Part shown: positions 47,061 to 58,748 of the stretch, piece after piece | Layout: each line of letters starts with the position of its first letter | Position numbering within the stretch: position 1 is the stretch's first letter | Position numbers and translations under genes: made by a program | Notes under the pieces: model-generated | What the model was told of the DNA's origin: nothing | What the model saw: the letters and a program-made list of their open reading frames with translations, nothing else | The model's database searches: none | DNA from: Pantoea sp. CCBC3-3-1 | Lineage (GTDB): Bacteria; Pseudomonadota; Gammaproteobacteria; Enterobacterales; Enterobacteriaceae | Reading direction: 5' to 3' | DNA length: 64,000 bases | Assembly: GCF_007981265.1 (NCBI RefSeq) | Contig: NZ_CP034363.1 | Location: 4,774,001 to 4,838,000, forward strand

Positions 47061-48098
47061 TTGGAGCAGAATCAAGAGGCCACTGGCGCCACCATGAAAG
47101 ACGTGGCGGAAAAAGCGGGCGTATCAACAGCAACCGTGTCACGTGCGCTAATGAATCCGGAAAAAGTCTCTGCCGCAACGCGACAAAAAGTTGAAGAGGC
47201 GGTGATTGCCGTTGGGTATTCTCCCCACGCAATGACCCGCAGCGCCAGGCGCAACGAATCCCGTACGATTCTGGTTATCGTGCCGGATATCTGCGATCCC
47301 TTTTTCAGCGAGATGATTCGTGGGATTGAAACGGTAGCCGCCGATCGGGGTTATCTGGTGTTGATTGGCGATTGCGCCCATCAGAACAGCCAGGAGAATG
47401 CTTTTCTCAACCTTATGATGACCCGTCAGATTGACGGTATGGTGTTACTGGGTTCACAAGTCCCGTTTGAAACCAGTTCTGAGGAACAACGCAACCTGCC
47501 GCCGATGGTGATGGCAAATGAATTTGCCCCAGAGCTTGATCTCCCCACGGTTCATATCGACAACCTGACAGCGGCATTTGAAGCCGTCAACCACCTGCTT
47601 AAACTGGGGCACAGCCGCATCGCCTGCATTGCAGGGCCACAGGATATGCCGCTCTGCCAGTATCGCCTGCAAGGGTATATTCAGGCACTCAGGCGGAATG
47701 GCATTACGCTGGATCCCCACTATATTGTGCGGGGAGATTTTACCTTTGATGCCGGTAGCCGGGCGTTAAAGCAGCTGATGGCGCTGCCTAAACCGCCGGA
47801 CGCGCTTTTCTGCCACAGCGATATTATGGCGCTGGGTGCCATGGCTCAGGCAAAACTGATGGGGCTGCGGGTACCGAAGGATTTATCGCTGATTGGCTTT
47901 GATGATATTGAGCTGTCGCGCTATAGCGATCCTCAGTTAACTACCGTTGCCCAACCCCGGTTTAATATTGGTCGTGAAGCGATGAACCTGTTACTGGAGC
48001 AGTTACAGGGTAAACCGGTTAACAGTGGATCTCGCCTGTTGGATTTCGAATTAAAAATCCGTGGCAGCACGGCGCCAGCGCTGCATGCGAGGGACTGA
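47061..48098 (+). CDS. cytR: LacI-family cytidine repressor CytR
   Basis: About 345 residues; the HTH TMKDVAEKAGVSTATVSRAL is at residues 12-31, followed by a LacI-type effector domain (ESRTILVIVPDICDPFFSEM). CytR represses nucleoside uptake and catabolism together with CRP and is released by cytidine. GAGGAG lies 7 nt before TTG 47061, giving M-EQNQEATGATMKDV; the GTG at 47046 overlaps the hairpin-SD region and has no ribosome site. A TTG start suggests low synthesis. Confidence 0.94.
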   Translation: MEQNQEATGATMKDVAEKAGVSTATVSRALMNPEKVSAATRQKVEEAVIAVGYSPHAMTRSARRNESRTILVIVPDICDPFFSEMIRGIETVAADRGYLVLIGDCAHQNSQENAFLNLMMTRQIDGMVLLGSQVPFETSSEEQRNLPPMVMANEFAPELDLPTVHIDNLTAAFEAVNHLLKLGHSRIACIAGPQDMPLCQYRLQGYIQALRRNGITLDPHYIVRGDFTFDAGSRALKQLMALPKPPDALFCHSDIMALGAMAQAKLMGLRVPKDLSLIGFDDIELSRYSDPQLTTVAQPRFNIGREAMNLLLEQLQGKPVNSGSRLLDFELKIRGSTAPALHARD

Positions 48099-48204
48099 TC
48101 GCCGCGAAAATCGCTCCCGGGCGACCTTAAAAACGAGATTCAGCAGATTCTTACTCGTATCGCTGCTGGTCAAACTTCCGGCCCTTGAGTAACATGGCGA
48201 GCTG

Positions 48205-48236
48205 ACAGCCGGGGCACCAGCGCTGGTCCGGGCTCA
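48205..48236 (+). other. Hairpin in the ftsN leader
   Basis: Contains the perfect 12-bp palindrome ACCAGCGCTGGT (48216-48227) inside outer complementary AGCC/GGCT arms; it ends about 30 nt before the ftsN start. May act on ftsN translation or end cytR transcripts; no T-run is present. Confidence 0.55.
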
Positions 48237-48264
48237 CCTTTCATTGAATATTAGCGGAACGATA

Positions 48265-49240
<976 letters not shown>

Positions 49241-49245
<5 letters not shown>

Positions 49246-49268
49246 AACCCTTCAAACTCGCCCCATAT
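49241..49268 (+). promoter_or_regulatory. Sigma-32 heat-shock promoter of hslVU
   Basis: GTTGAAA (-35, 49241-49247), 13-bp spacer, CCCCATAT (-10, 49261-49268), an almost perfect sigma-32 promoter. It overlaps the ftsN stop codon and lies 65 bp before hslV. Confidence 0.9.
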
Positions 49269-49283
49269 CTGATTGCATCATTG

Positions 49284-49301
49284 CCCCGCGGTAACGCGGG
49301 G
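49284..49301 (+). other. 5' UTR hairpin of hslVU mRNA
   Basis: CCCCGCG, loop GTAA, CGCGGGG: a 7-bp GC stem with a GNRA loop about 10-15 nt after the expected transcription start. A similar 5' stem-loop is reported to stabilise E. coli hslVU mRNA. Confidence 0.8.
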
Positions 49302-49332
49302 AAATCTTCCGACTGCAACAAGGGGTCTGCCC

Positions 49333-49863
49333 GTGACAACAATTGTAAGTGTACGACGCAACGGCCAGGTAGTAATTGGCGGTGATGGCCAGGCTACTCT
49401 CGGCAACACCGTAATGAAGGGCAACGTCAAAAAAGTGCGTCGTCTCTATAATGATAAAGTCATTGCTGGTTTTGCCGGTGGTACTGCAGATGCCTTCACG
49501 CTGTTTGAGCTGTTCGAACGCAAGCTGGAAATGCATCAGGGTCATCTGGTGAAAGCGGCCGTGGAATTAGCAAAAGACTGGCGTACTGACCGCATGCTAC
49601 GCAAGCTGGAAGCTCTGCTGGCAGTAGCGGACGAAAACGCCTCGCTGATCATTACCGGTAACGGCGACGTCATTCAGCCTGAAAATGATTTAATCGCCAT
49701 TGGTTCCGGTGGTCCTTACGCGCAGGCAGCAGCCCGTGCGTTACTGGAAAACACCGAGATCGGCGCGCGCGACATCGTGGAAAAAGCGCTGGGTATTGCA
49801 GGCGATATCTGCATCTATACCAACCACAATCTTACTATCGAAGAATTACCGTCTAAAGCGTAA
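49333..49863 (+). CDS. hslV: HslV peptidase subunit of the HslUV protease
   Basis: Proteasome-related threonine peptidase. 176 residues from GTG 49333 ([20 protein letters not shown]), with AGGGG upstream; the nucleophile is Thr2 after methionine removal. The frame extends to 49273, but that ATG lies before the leader hairpin. The sequence is almost identical to E. coli through [20 protein letters not shown]. Forms a double hexamer capped by HslU. 11 bp separate it from hslU. Confidence 0.97.
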   Translation: MTTIVSVRRNGQVVIGGDGQATLGNTVMKGNVKKVRRLYNDKVIAGFAGGTADAFTLFELFERKLEMHQGHLVKAAVELAKDWRTDRMLRKLEALLAVADENASLIITGNGDVIQPENDLIAIGSGGPYAQAAARALLENTEIGARDIVEKALGIAGDICIYTNHNLTIEELPSKA

Positions 49864-49874
49864 GGATCCCAACT

Positions 49875-51206
49875 ATGTCCGAAATGACGCCGCGCGAAAT
49901 TGTCAGCGAACTGAACAGATTTATTATTGGCCAGGATGGCGCCAAGCGCGCTGTAGCGATTGCCCTGCGTAATCGCTGGCGCCGCATGCAGCTTGATGAC
50001 GAGTTACGCCATGAAGTGACGCCAAAAAATATTTTAATGATCGGCCCGACCGGTGTTGGTAAAACGGAAATCGCCCGTCGTCTGGCCAAGCTGGCCAACG
50101 CACCGTTTATTAAAGTCGAAGCGACTAAGTTCACCGAAGTGGGCTATGTAGGTAAGGAAGTTGACTCCATTATCCGCGATCTTACCGACTCAGCGATTAA
50201 GATGGTGCGTTCTCAGGCGATTGAAAAAAACCGCTATCGCGCCGAAGAGATGGCTGAAGAACGGATTCTTGATGTGCTGATCCCACCGGCTAAAAACAAC
50301 TGGGGCCAGGCAGAAGCCGCTGCGGAACCTTCCGCTGCCCGCCAGTCCTTCCGCAAAAAACTGCGTGAAGGTCAGCTTGACGATAAAGAGATTGAAATCG
50401 ATCTGGCTGCTGCGCCAATGGGTGTGGAAATCATGGCGCCTCCGGGCATGGAAGAGATGAGCAGCCAGCTGCAATCAATGTTCCAGAATCTGGGCGGTCA
50501 GAAGCAAAAGCCGCGCAAGCTGAAAATCAAAGACGCAATGAAAATGCTGGTGGAAGAAGAAGCCGCCAAGCTGGTCAATCAGGAAGAGTTAAAGCAGGAA
50601 GCCATTGAAGCCGTAGAGCAGCATGGCATCGTGTTTATTGATGAGATCGATAAAGTCTGTAAGCGTGGCGAAAGCTCCGGCCCGGACGTTTCTCGTGAAG
50701 GCGTACAGCGCGATCTGCTGCCGCTGGTTGAAGGCTGTACCGTTTCCACCAAACACGGCATGGTTAAAACTGACCATATCCTGTTTATTGCTTCCGGTGC
50801 GTTCCAGGTTGCCAGCCCGTCAGATTTGATCCCGGAACTTCAGGGTCGTCTGCCAATTCGCGTTGAGCTACAGGCGCTGACAACACACGACTTCGAGCGC
50901 ATTCTGACTGAGCCAAGCGCTTCCGTTACCGTTCAGTACAAAGCGCTGATGAAAACTGAAGGCGTGGATATCAATTTCACTGAAGATGGTATCACCCGCA
51001 TCGCCGCCGCCGCATGGCAGGTTAACGAAACCGCTGAAAACATCGGTGCCCGTCGCCTGCATACCGTGCTGGAACGTCTGATGGAAGAGATTTCCTACGA
51101 CGCCAGCGATCTCAACGGTACCTCCATTACCATCGATGCTGACTATGTTGGTAAGCATCTGGATGAGCTGGTGGCCGATGAAGATCTCAGCCGCTTCATT
51201 CTGTAA
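49875..51206 (+). CDS. hslU: HslU ATPase subunit of the HslUV protease
   Basis: AAA+ unfoldase that feeds HslV. 443 residues, the E. coli length. Walker A GPTGVGKT is at 57-64, Walker [11 protein letters not shown] near 250, pore loop GYVGKEV near 91. The I domain lies between about 110 and 240, and the C-terminus EDLSRFIL, which inserts into HslV, is intact. Same sigma-32 transcript as hslV; terminator follows. Confidence 0.98.
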   Translation: MSEMTPREIVSELNRFIIGQDGAKRAVAIALRNRWRRMQLDDELRHEVTPKNILMIGPTGVGKTEIARRLAKLANAPFIKVEATKFTEVGYVGKEVDSIIRDLTDSAIKMVRSQAIEKNRYRAEEMAEERILDVLIPPAKNNWGQAEAAAEPSAARQSFRKKLREGQLDDKEIEIDLAAAPMGVEIMAPPGMEEMSSQLQSMFQNLGGQKQKPRKLKIKDAMKMLVEEEAAKLVNQEELKQEAIEAVEQHGIVFIDEIDKVCKRGESSGPDVSREGVQRDLLPLVEGCTVSTKHGMVKTDHILFIASGAFQVASPSDLIPELQGRLPIRVELQALTTHDFERILTEPSASVTVQYKALMKTEGVDINFTEDGITRIAAAAWQVNETAENIGARRLHTVLERLMEEISYDASDLNGTSITIDADYVGKHLDELVADEDLSRFIL

Positions 51207-51220
51207 GCGCACAACGATCG

Positions 51221-51244
51221 GGAGGCTTCGGCCTCCTTTTTTTT
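51221..51244 (+). terminator. hslVU terminator
   Basis: GGAGGC, loop TTCG, GCCTCC, T8, 14 bp after the hslU stop. Confidence 0.95.
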
Positions 51245-51421
51245 AACGCTTTCGTCATCAAAAACCCCGCCTGAACGCGCATCTCATCCGCTTTTAATCA
51301 GCACTGTGTTAACAGAACCCCCGACGTCGTAACTATCATTGATGTGGATTAATTCTTCCGGTTTGGCCAGACAGTAAACTGCTTATCATCCCCATTCCTT
51401 TTAAGCCAAATGCGAACCCCT

Positions 51422-52351
51422 ATGACGGAAAACATCTGTGCCGTTCCAGCCCTGACCTCCTCTCAAGCCTGGCTGGAAAGCCTTCGCTTACGCACGCTTC
51501 CTCTTGCGTGCGCTTCGGTAATAACCGGTTCAGCGTTAGCCTGGTGGCAAGGCCAGTTTCATTTTTCTACTGCCGTGTTAGCGCTGCTCACCACGGCGCT
51601 GCTGCAAATCCTTTCTAACCTGGCTAACGATTATGGCGATGCGGTTAAAGGCAGTGACACGCCTGAACGTATCGGGCCGCTGCGTGGTATGCAAAAAGGT
51701 CTTATTAGCCAGAAACAGATGCGTGTCGCGCTGGTGCTTACCGTTGCGCTTACGCTTATCTCAGGGGTTTTTCTGGTGGTAAATTCGTGCCAGTCACTGA
51801 ACGATATGCTGGGATTTCTGGCGTTGGGCGCGCTGGCAATCGTTGCTGCCATTGCCTATACGGTAGGTAAAAAGCCCTACGGCTATCTCGGCCTGGGCGA
51901 TGTTTCGGTATTGATTTTCTTCGGCTGGCTTGGGGTTTTAGGCAGCTATTACCTTCAGGCACATCATTTAAACGCGGTCCTGTTATTGCCTGCCAGTGCC
52001 TGCGGCTTACTGGCGGTCGCGGTGCTGAACGTTAACAATATGCGGGATATTGAAAGCGATCGGAAAAATGGCAAATTTACGCTGGCCGTACGGCTGGGCA
52101 CCAGAAATGCTCGCTGCTACCATGCTTTTTTACTTTTTGGCTCGCTGCTCTGTTTCGGTTTATTTGCCGTCATGGCTTCGCTGAGCCTGACAGGCTGGCT
52201 GTTTATGCTGGCCGCGCCGCTGCTGTCGCATCAGGGCCATTTTATTCTGCGGGAAGCTTCAGCCAGCGCAATGCGCCCAATGCTGGCGAAAACGGTCAAA
52301 AGCGCCCTGCTGGTTAATCTGCTTTTCGCCATCGGTCTGGTAATGAATTAA
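51422..52351 (+). CDS. menA: 1,4-dihydroxy-2-naphthoate octaprenyltransferase
   Basis: Membrane UbiA-family prenyltransferase of menaquinone synthesis. About 309 residues from MTENICAVPALTSSQAWLES (E. coli 308); an ATG at 51410 would add four residues, and neither has a strong ribosome site. Prenyl-diphosphate motifs NDYGDAVKGSD near 70 and NNMRDIESDR near 205 are present, with about eight hydrophobic spans. Between hslU and rraA as in E. coli. Confidence 0.95.
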   Translation: MTENICAVPALTSSQAWLESLRLRTLPLACASVITGSALAWWQGQFHFSTAVLALLTTALLQILSNLANDYGDAVKGSDTPERIGPLRGMQKGLISQKQMRVALVLTVALTLISGVFLVVNSCQSLNDMLGFLALGALAIVAAIAYTVGKKPYGYLGLGDVSVLIFFGWLGVLGSYYLQAHHLNAVLLLPASACGLLAVAVLNVNNMRDIESDRKNGKFTLAVRLGTRNARCYHAFLLFGSLLCFGLFAVMASLSLTGWLFMLAAPLLSHQGHFILREASASAMRPMLAKTVKSALLVNLLFAIGLVMN

Positions 52352-52456
52352 CGAAGATGTGATTGACCCATCGCAAGTTTTAACCCGTGATGATTTTGCC
52401 AACAACCGGCAGATAGCGATATACTTACTCTCCCTGTGGCAAACAGATGAACCCTT

Positions 52457-52942
52457 ATGAAATATGATACTTCCGAACTTTGCGACATCTATCAAGAAGA
52501 TGTGAATGTCGTTGAACCGCTCTTCTCAAACTTCGGTGGCCGCACCTCGTTTGGCGGGCAAATTATTACGGTAAAATGTTTCGAAGATAACGGGCTTCTG
52601 TATGACCTGCTGGAAGAGAACGGACGCGGGCGCATTTTGCTGGTAGACGGCGGTGGCTCAGTACGGCGCGCGCTGGTTGACGCGGATCTGGCACGGCTGG
52701 CGCTACAGAATGAATGGGAAGGCATTGTGGTCTATGGCTCGGTGCGCCAGGTAGACGACCTGGAAGAACTCGACATTGGTATTCAGGCCATTGCCGCTAT
52801 TCCTGTTGGCGCGGCGGGTGAAGGTATTGGTGAAAGCGATATCCGGGTTAATTTCGGCGGCGTCACCTTCTTCTCCGGCGATCATCTGTATGCCGACAAT
52901 ACCGGTATTATCCTTTCCGAAGCGCCTCTCGATATCGAATAG
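52457..52942 (+). CDS. rraA: Ribonuclease E activity regulator RraA
   Basis: 161 residues, the E. coli length, starting [20 protein letters not shown]. The conserved [25 protein letters not shown] and [13 protein letters not shown] are intact. Forms a trimeric ring that binds RNase E and lowers its activity. Convergent with zapB across a bidirectional terminator. Confidence 0.97.
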   Translation: MKYDTSELCDIYQEDVNVVEPLFSNFGGRTSFGGQIITVKCFEDNGLLYDLLEENGRGRILLVDGGGSVRRALVDADLARLALQNEWEGIVVYGSVRQVDDLEELDIGIQAIAAIPVGAAGEGIGESDIRVNFGGVTFFSGDHLYADNTGIILSEAPLDIE

Positions 52943-52947
52943 CAAAA

Positions 52948-52975
52948 ACGGGTGCACACAGGCACCCGTCTTTTT
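52948..52975. terminator. Bidirectional terminator, rraA and zapB
   Basis: ACGGGTGC, loop ACACAG, GCACCCGT, then CTTTTT; the other strand reads into GTTTTTGC. Confidence 0.92.
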
Positions 52976-52996
52976 ACTGTTAGCCTGACTGGGAAA

Positions 52997-53236
52997 TCAG
53001 ACTTCTTCCATTTTTCCCAGCAGTGCTCGCAGACGCTCCTGCCAGACAAGTTGCTCTTCTTTCAGGTGCTGGTTCTCACGCACCAGATTCTCGCTGTTGC
53101 CAGCGGCCTGTTGTACCTGCTGATTCAGATTATTATTCTGATCTTTCAGCTCTTCAATTTCCATTTGCAACAGGGTGATAGTATCAATCGCCTGCTGTAC
53201 TTTTGATTCCAGTTTCTCGAACACTTCAAATGACAT
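52997..53236 (-). CDS. zapB: Cell-division coiled-coil protein ZapB
   Basis: 79 residues (E. coli 81), almost entirely one coiled coil: [20 protein letters not shown] then [15 protein letters not shown]. ZapB bridges ZapA at the Z ring with MatP at the terminus region. Divergent from glpF. Confidence 0.97.
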   Translation of the reverse strand: MSFEVFEKLESKVQQAIDTITLLQMEIEELKDQNNNLNQQVQQAAGNSENLVRENQHLKEEQLVWQERLRALLGKMEEV

Positions 53237-53683
53237 CGTAAATGACCTCTCCTAATCGCAAGGCGTTGATGTTGCTATTGCCGATCGTGAGGGTTTAGCC
53301 AGCAGACTGCGGATAGCAACGATGTTCCGATTGTAAGTAGACCAGCCCGCCAAGTCCAGCAGCGAACCGGTAGGGTAGCCGGATAGTGGGAATTTTCTGT
53401 AAAGTTCCGGTTTTGCAACATTTACGCCCCACGAAAGTAAGGTCATTGTTAACAGATTGCGAAACAGAAACTCAAACGAAAGCCTGAAACTGCCTAAAAT
53501 CCGCCAGAAAGACGCGTAAACGCTCATTTCTTTGACACAGCACACAACTTTTGATTTCGCTATTTCTCGTTTATGCTCGTTAACGATAAATTCACAACAG
53601 CTCCGCAAAAGATCGGGGCGACTCACGGAATGAGAAAAAAAAACGCTGTAGAACATTAAACCTCGCCTTCAGGAAACACCATC
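53237..53683. other. zapB-glpF intergenic region
   Basis: 447 bp without a supported gene. The part near zapB carries its promoter; the part near glpF is AT-rich and should hold CRP and GlpR sites by analogy with E. coli. A TTGACA at 53532-53537 has no convincing -10 partner. GlpR-like half sites are listed separately. Confidence 0.6.
53562..53591 (+). promoter_or_regulatory. Candidate GlpR operator half sites
   Basis: ATTTCTCGTT (53562), TATGCTCGTT (53572) and inverted AACGATAAAT (53582-53591) are adjacent 10-mers resembling GlpR half sites (WATKYTCGWW type). The last two form an imperfect palindrome about 92 bp before glpF. Confidence 0.45.
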
Positions 53684-54529
53684 ATGAGTCAATCAACAAG
53701 TACGCTTAAAGGGCAATGCATCGCCGAGTTTCTGGGTGTCGGCACCATCATTTTCTTTGGCGCCGGCTGTGTCGCAGCGGCAAAAGTCGCCGGGGCAGTG
53801 TTAGGACTGTGGGAAATCAGCATTATCTGGGGGATTGCCGTTGCGATGGCGGTCTACCTCAGCGCCGCCGTTTCCGGCGCTCACCTGAATCCTGCCGTGA
53901 CTATCGCCCTCTGCCTGTTTGCTAATTTTGAACGTCGTAAAGTTATTCCGTATATTCTGGCGCAGGTTGCGGGCGCTTTCTGCTCTGCCGCGCTGGTTTA
54001 TGCCCTCTACTACAATCTGTTCCTGGACTACGAGCAGACCCACCATATGGTGCGAGGCAGCGTAGACAGCCTTGAGCTGGCGGGTATCTTCTCCACCTAT
54101 CCGAATCCGCACATCAGCGTTGGTCAGGCCTTCCTGGTGGAAGCCGTGATTACCGCTGTGATGATGGGTCTGATTATGGCGCTGACCGACGACGGTAACG
54201 GGCTGCCACGCGGTCCAATGGCTCCCCTGCTCATCGGCCTGCTGATCGCCGTTATCGGCGGCGCAATGGGCCCACTGACCGGCTTTGCGTTGAACCCGGC
54301 TCGTGATTTCGGTCCTAAGATTTTCGCCTGGCTGGCGGGCTGGGGCAATGTTGCCTTTACCGGTGGCCGTGACATCCCTTATTTCCTCGTGCCAATCTTT
54401 GGCCCGATCGTTGGCGCCTGCGTTGGGGCAGTTGGCTATCGTTCTCTGATCGGCCGTAATCTGCCAGGCGCAGTTGCGGTAAAGAAAGAAGAAAAGACGG
54501 TAGCTCGTGCTGAGCAGCGTAAAGCGTAA
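53684..54529 (+). CDS. glpF: Glycerol uptake facilitator
   Basis: Aquaglyceroporin of the inner membrane. 281 residues, the E. coli length. The two pore NPA motifs are visible in GAHLNPAVT and [10 protein letters not shown], in six hydrophobic spans with two half-helices. First gene of glpFKX; 32 bp before glpK. Facilitated glycerol entry is trapped by GlpK phosphorylation. Confidence 0.98.
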   Translation: MSQSTSTLKGQCIAEFLGVGTIIFFGAGCVAAAKVAGAVLGLWEISIIWGIAVAMAVYLSAAVSGAHLNPAVTIALCLFANFERRKVIPYILAQVAGAFCSAALVYALYYNLFLDYEQTHHMVRGSVDSLELAGIFSTYPNPHISVGQAFLVEAVITAVMMGLIMALTDDGNGLPRGPMAPLLIGLLIAVIGGAMGPLTGFALNPARDFGPKIFAWLAGWGNVAFTGGRDIPYFLVPIFGPIVGACVGAVGYRSLIGRNLPGAVAVKKEEKTVARAEQRKA

Positions 54530-54561
54530 GTGCTAACCCTCTACACCATCAGGAAGGATTT

Positions 54562-56076
<1,515 letters not shown>

Positions 56077-56095
56077 GCCTTACCCTCTGCCCTCT

Positions 56096-56125
56096 GCCCG
56101 CGGTCGCCACGATCGCGGGCTTTTT
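56096..56125 (+). terminator. Terminator between glpK and glpX
   Basis: GCCCGCGGTCG, loop CCA, CGATCGCGGGC with one G-T pair, then T5. Confidence 0.88.
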
Positions 56126-56176
56126 CCGCGCCCGCCATGCTAAGCTTTCCGCCTCATCCTCTTTCCAGGGCTAATC

Positions 56177-57187
56177 ATGAAACGAGAACTCGCCATTGAA
56201 TTTTCACGCGTAACGGAAGCCGCAGCGCTGGCTGGCTATAAGTGGCTCGGACGCGGCGACAAAAATGCCGCTGACGGCGCGGCGGTCCATGCGATGCGTA
56301 TTATGCTCAATAAAGTGAATATTGACGGGCAAATCGTCATTGGCGAAGGGGAGATCGATGAAGCTCCCATGCTCTACATCGGCGAAAAAGTCGGCAGCGG
56401 TGAAGGCGATGCGGTAGATATTGCCGTGGATCCTATTGAAGGCACGCGAATGACGGCGATGGGCCAGGCAAACGCGCTGACCGTATTGGCCGTTGGTGAT
56501 AAAGGCACCTTTCTCAAGGCGCCTGATATGTATATGGAGAAGCTGGTTGTCGGCCCGGGCGCAAAAGGCGTAATCGATCTGGCGCAGCCGCTGGAAGAAA
56601 ACCTGAAGCGCGTGGCGCAGGCATTGCAGAAACCGCTGTCAGAAGTGACCGTGACGATTCTTGCCAAACCCCGACACGATGACATCATCCGCTCATTGCA
56701 GCAGTTAGGCGTGCGCATCTTTGCCTTCCCTGACGGCGATGTAGCCGCGTCTATCCTGACCTGCATGCCAGACAGCGAAATCGATGTGCTGTACGGCATT
56801 GGTGGCGCGCCCGAAGGCGTGATTTCCGCCGCGGTCATCCGCGCGCTGGATGGCGATATGCAGGGGCGTCTGCTGGCGCGCCATAGGGTAAAAGGCGACA
56901 CGCCGGAAAATCGCGCCATGGGCGAGCAGGAAGAAAAACGCTGTCTGGAGATGGGCATTAAAGCGGGAGAAATATTGCAGCTGGATGATATGGCCCATAA
57001 CGATAATGTGATTTTTTCAGCCACCGGCATCACCAGCGGCGACTTGCTGAAAGGGATCACCCGTCAGGGCAACATCGCCACCAGCGAAACGTTATTGATA
57101 CGCGGTAAATCACGCACCATTCGCCGTATACAATCCATTCACTATCTGGATCGTAAAGACGAAAGCCTGCACCCGTACCTTCTGTAG
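56177..57187 (+). CDS. glpX: Fructose-1,6-bisphosphatase class II
   Basis: Mn-dependent gluconeogenic phosphatase. 336 residues, the E. coli length. Metal and substrate motifs GEGEIDEAPMLYIGE near 57 and VDPIEGTRM near 85, plus GIGGAPEGVISAAVIRALDG, are present. Downstream of glpFK with a 100-bp gap containing a terminator. Returns glycerol-derived carbon to hexose phosphate. Confidence 0.97.
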   Translation: MKRELAIEFSRVTEAAALAGYKWLGRGDKNAADGAAVHAMRIMLNKVNIDGQIVIGEGEIDEAPMLYIGEKVGSGEGDAVDIAVDPIEGTRMTAMGQANALTVLAVGDKGTFLKAPDMYMEKLVVGPGAKGVIDLAQPLEENLKRVAQALQKPLSEVTVTILAKPRHDDIIRSLQQLGVRIFAFPDGDVAASILTCMPDSEIDVLYGIGGAPEGVISAAVIRALDGDMQGRLLARHRVKGDTPENRAMGEQEEKRCLEMGIKAGEILQLDDMAHNDNVIFSATGITSGDLLKGITRQGNIATSETLLIRGKSRTIRRIQSIHYLDRKDESLHPYLL

Positions 57188-57193
57188 ATAAAA

Positions 57194-57222
57194 AATGGCG
57201 GGTCAGTTTGCTGCCCGCCATT
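57194..57222. terminator. Hairpin between glpX and emrD
   Basis: AATGGCGGG, 11-nt loop, CCCGCCATT, 6 bp after the glpX stop with an A-run on its left flank, so the minus-strand transcript of emrD would gain a U-run. Confidence 0.65.
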
Positions 57223-57274
57223 CTGCCACTCCCGATGTCAGTCGACTGAACGACCTGGACTACCTGTTGCCCCG

Positions 57275-58465
57275 CTATGCCGTCTGCGGCTCAGGCCGCT
57301 TCGATAAAGGCAACCAGCAGAGCAGAATAAGCAACGCCATGGCAAACATCAGCATGCCAAGGCTGAACTGGCCTTTCTGCGGCAGCAACGCCGACAGCCA
57401 TGCCGCCAGACCCGATCCCAGATTTTGTAAGCCGCCCAGCAGCGCACCCGCCGTGCCAGCCATATAAGGCCAGGGCTCCATCGCGCCCGTTGTGGCTAAC
57501 GGAAACAGCATTCCCGCACCAAAGAAGAACAGCGCGGCGGGAACAATCAGCGTCCAGATGGTCATTATGCCAAACCATGCCGGTATCCACATGAGTGCGC
57601 CAGCAAGCAAACAGCTGTTCACCGACCACCACATCAGCTGTGGGAAAGGTTTGTTATCGCGACCAGCAAACCATGCACCGAAGAAAGCGGCCGGAATTGG
57701 CAGGATAAACAGCAGGCTGACCGTAATACTGTTGAGGCCCAGCACGCCGCCCATCAGCACACCGCAGCTTGCTTCAAACACCGCTATGCCACCCAGTGCA
57801 CCCATCAGCATCACCAGGTAGCGAATAAACGTGCCGTCTGCCAGCAAGGGCCGATAGCGTGAAAACAAAGCGCGTTTTTCCGGCTGCGGCGGACGAGTCT
57901 CCGGCAGCCAACGCAGCATAGCCACACCGACCGACAGGCAAAGCGCCAGCAGAAAGACAAAACAGGCATGCCAGCCAACCCAGTGCGTCAACACAGCGCC
58001 AATAACGGGCGCAACCAGTGGGCTAACCAGGATCCCCATATTCAGCAGGCTGTTAGCCTGCCTGAGCGCGCCACCCGCATACAGGTCTCGCGGCATCGTT
58101 CTGGCCATTACGCCCGCTACGCCCGTGCCTAAGCCCTGAATAGCGCTGCCCAGTACCAGCAGATCGAAAGTCGGCGCGCTGAGCGCAATCAGCGTCCCAA
58201 CCAGAAAGACACCCAGCCCGGCAAGGATTACCGGCCGCCGGCCAATGTTGTCCGAGAGCGGACCATATAAAAGCTGTGAGCCGCCATAGGTCATCAGATA
58301 AGCCGCCATTACCCGCTGGACCACGCCGTCACGAACGTTAAAGGCTTCAGCAATGGTAGCCATGGCGGGCACATAAATGGTTTGCGCCATCTGCCCGACG
58401 GCCACCAGCGCGATCAGCATTACCAGCAGATGCCCGTTTGCTATTTTTTTCATTTTTTTCAACAT
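57275..58465 (-). CDS. emrD: Multidrug efflux transporter EmrD (MFS)
   Basis: 396 residues (E. coli 394) with 12 predicted membrane spans. MFS signature between helices 2 and 3: GPLSDNIGRRPVIL; the DHA1 antiporter motif in helix 5 (MGILVSPLVAPVIG) is present. Matches E. coli EmrD along its length (VAVGQMAQTIYVPAMATI; AALFFFGAGMLFPLATTGAM). Exports amphipathic compounds by proton antiport. Start uncertain between MLKK (58465) and the second ATG four codons later. It lies between glpX and fpr. Confidence 0.93.
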   Translation of the reverse strand: MLKKMKKIANGHLLVMLIALVAVGQMAQTIYVPAMATIAEAFNVRDGVVQRVMAAYLMTYGGSQLLYGPLSDNIGRRPVILAGLGVFLVGTLIALSAPTFDLLVLGSAIQGLGTGVAGVMARTMPRDLYAGGALRQANSLLNMGILVSPLVAPVIGAVLTHWVGWHACFVFLLALCLSVGVAMLRWLPETRPPQPEKRALFSRYRPLLADGTFIRYLVMLMGALGGIAVFEASCGVLMGGVLGLNSITVSLLFILPIPAAFFGAWFAGRDNKPFPQLMWWSVNSCLLAGALMWIPAWFGIMTIWTLIVPAALFFFGAGMLFPLATTGAMEPWPYMAGTAGALLGGLQNLGSGLAAWLSALLPQKGQFSLGMLMFAMALLILLCWLPLSKRPEPQTA

Positions 58466-58748
58466 TTATTGGCGCTATCGTCCCGATAAAGACGACCGGC
58501 CGGGAAAGGGAATTTTATGGCGAGGAAAATATCAGGAATAAATGACAAAGCGAGAGGGGCAGCAAAAAAAAGAGGCGGCCCGGCGTCAGCAAAAGCAGGC
58601 AATGCCGTAAATGAAACTGTACGTTATAGTCAAAAAGTGGGTTTAATTTGTCGATACGAGCTTTGTCCCCTGCCACCGACTGGAAAAATCGTCGTGTAGT
58701 GACGAAGATACGGTTATTAACCTGCTTTCCCCAACTAAGGAGTCAGTA
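58466..58748. other. emrD-fpr intergenic region
   Basis: 283 bp between divergent genes. A basic 60-codon frame at 58517-58699 lacks a recognisable ribosome site and homologue and is not called. No operator recognised; a SoxS box might be expected before fpr but I cannot identify one by eye. Confidence 0.5.

Noticed and set aside
53252..53656. 134-codon minus-strand frame upstream of glpF
   Set aside because: Covers the glpF promoter region; cysteine- and serine-rich composition without any domain pattern.
58517..58699. 60-codon basic frame between emrD and fpr
   Set aside because: No Shine-Dalgarno, no recognised relative, composition follows local A-rich runs.
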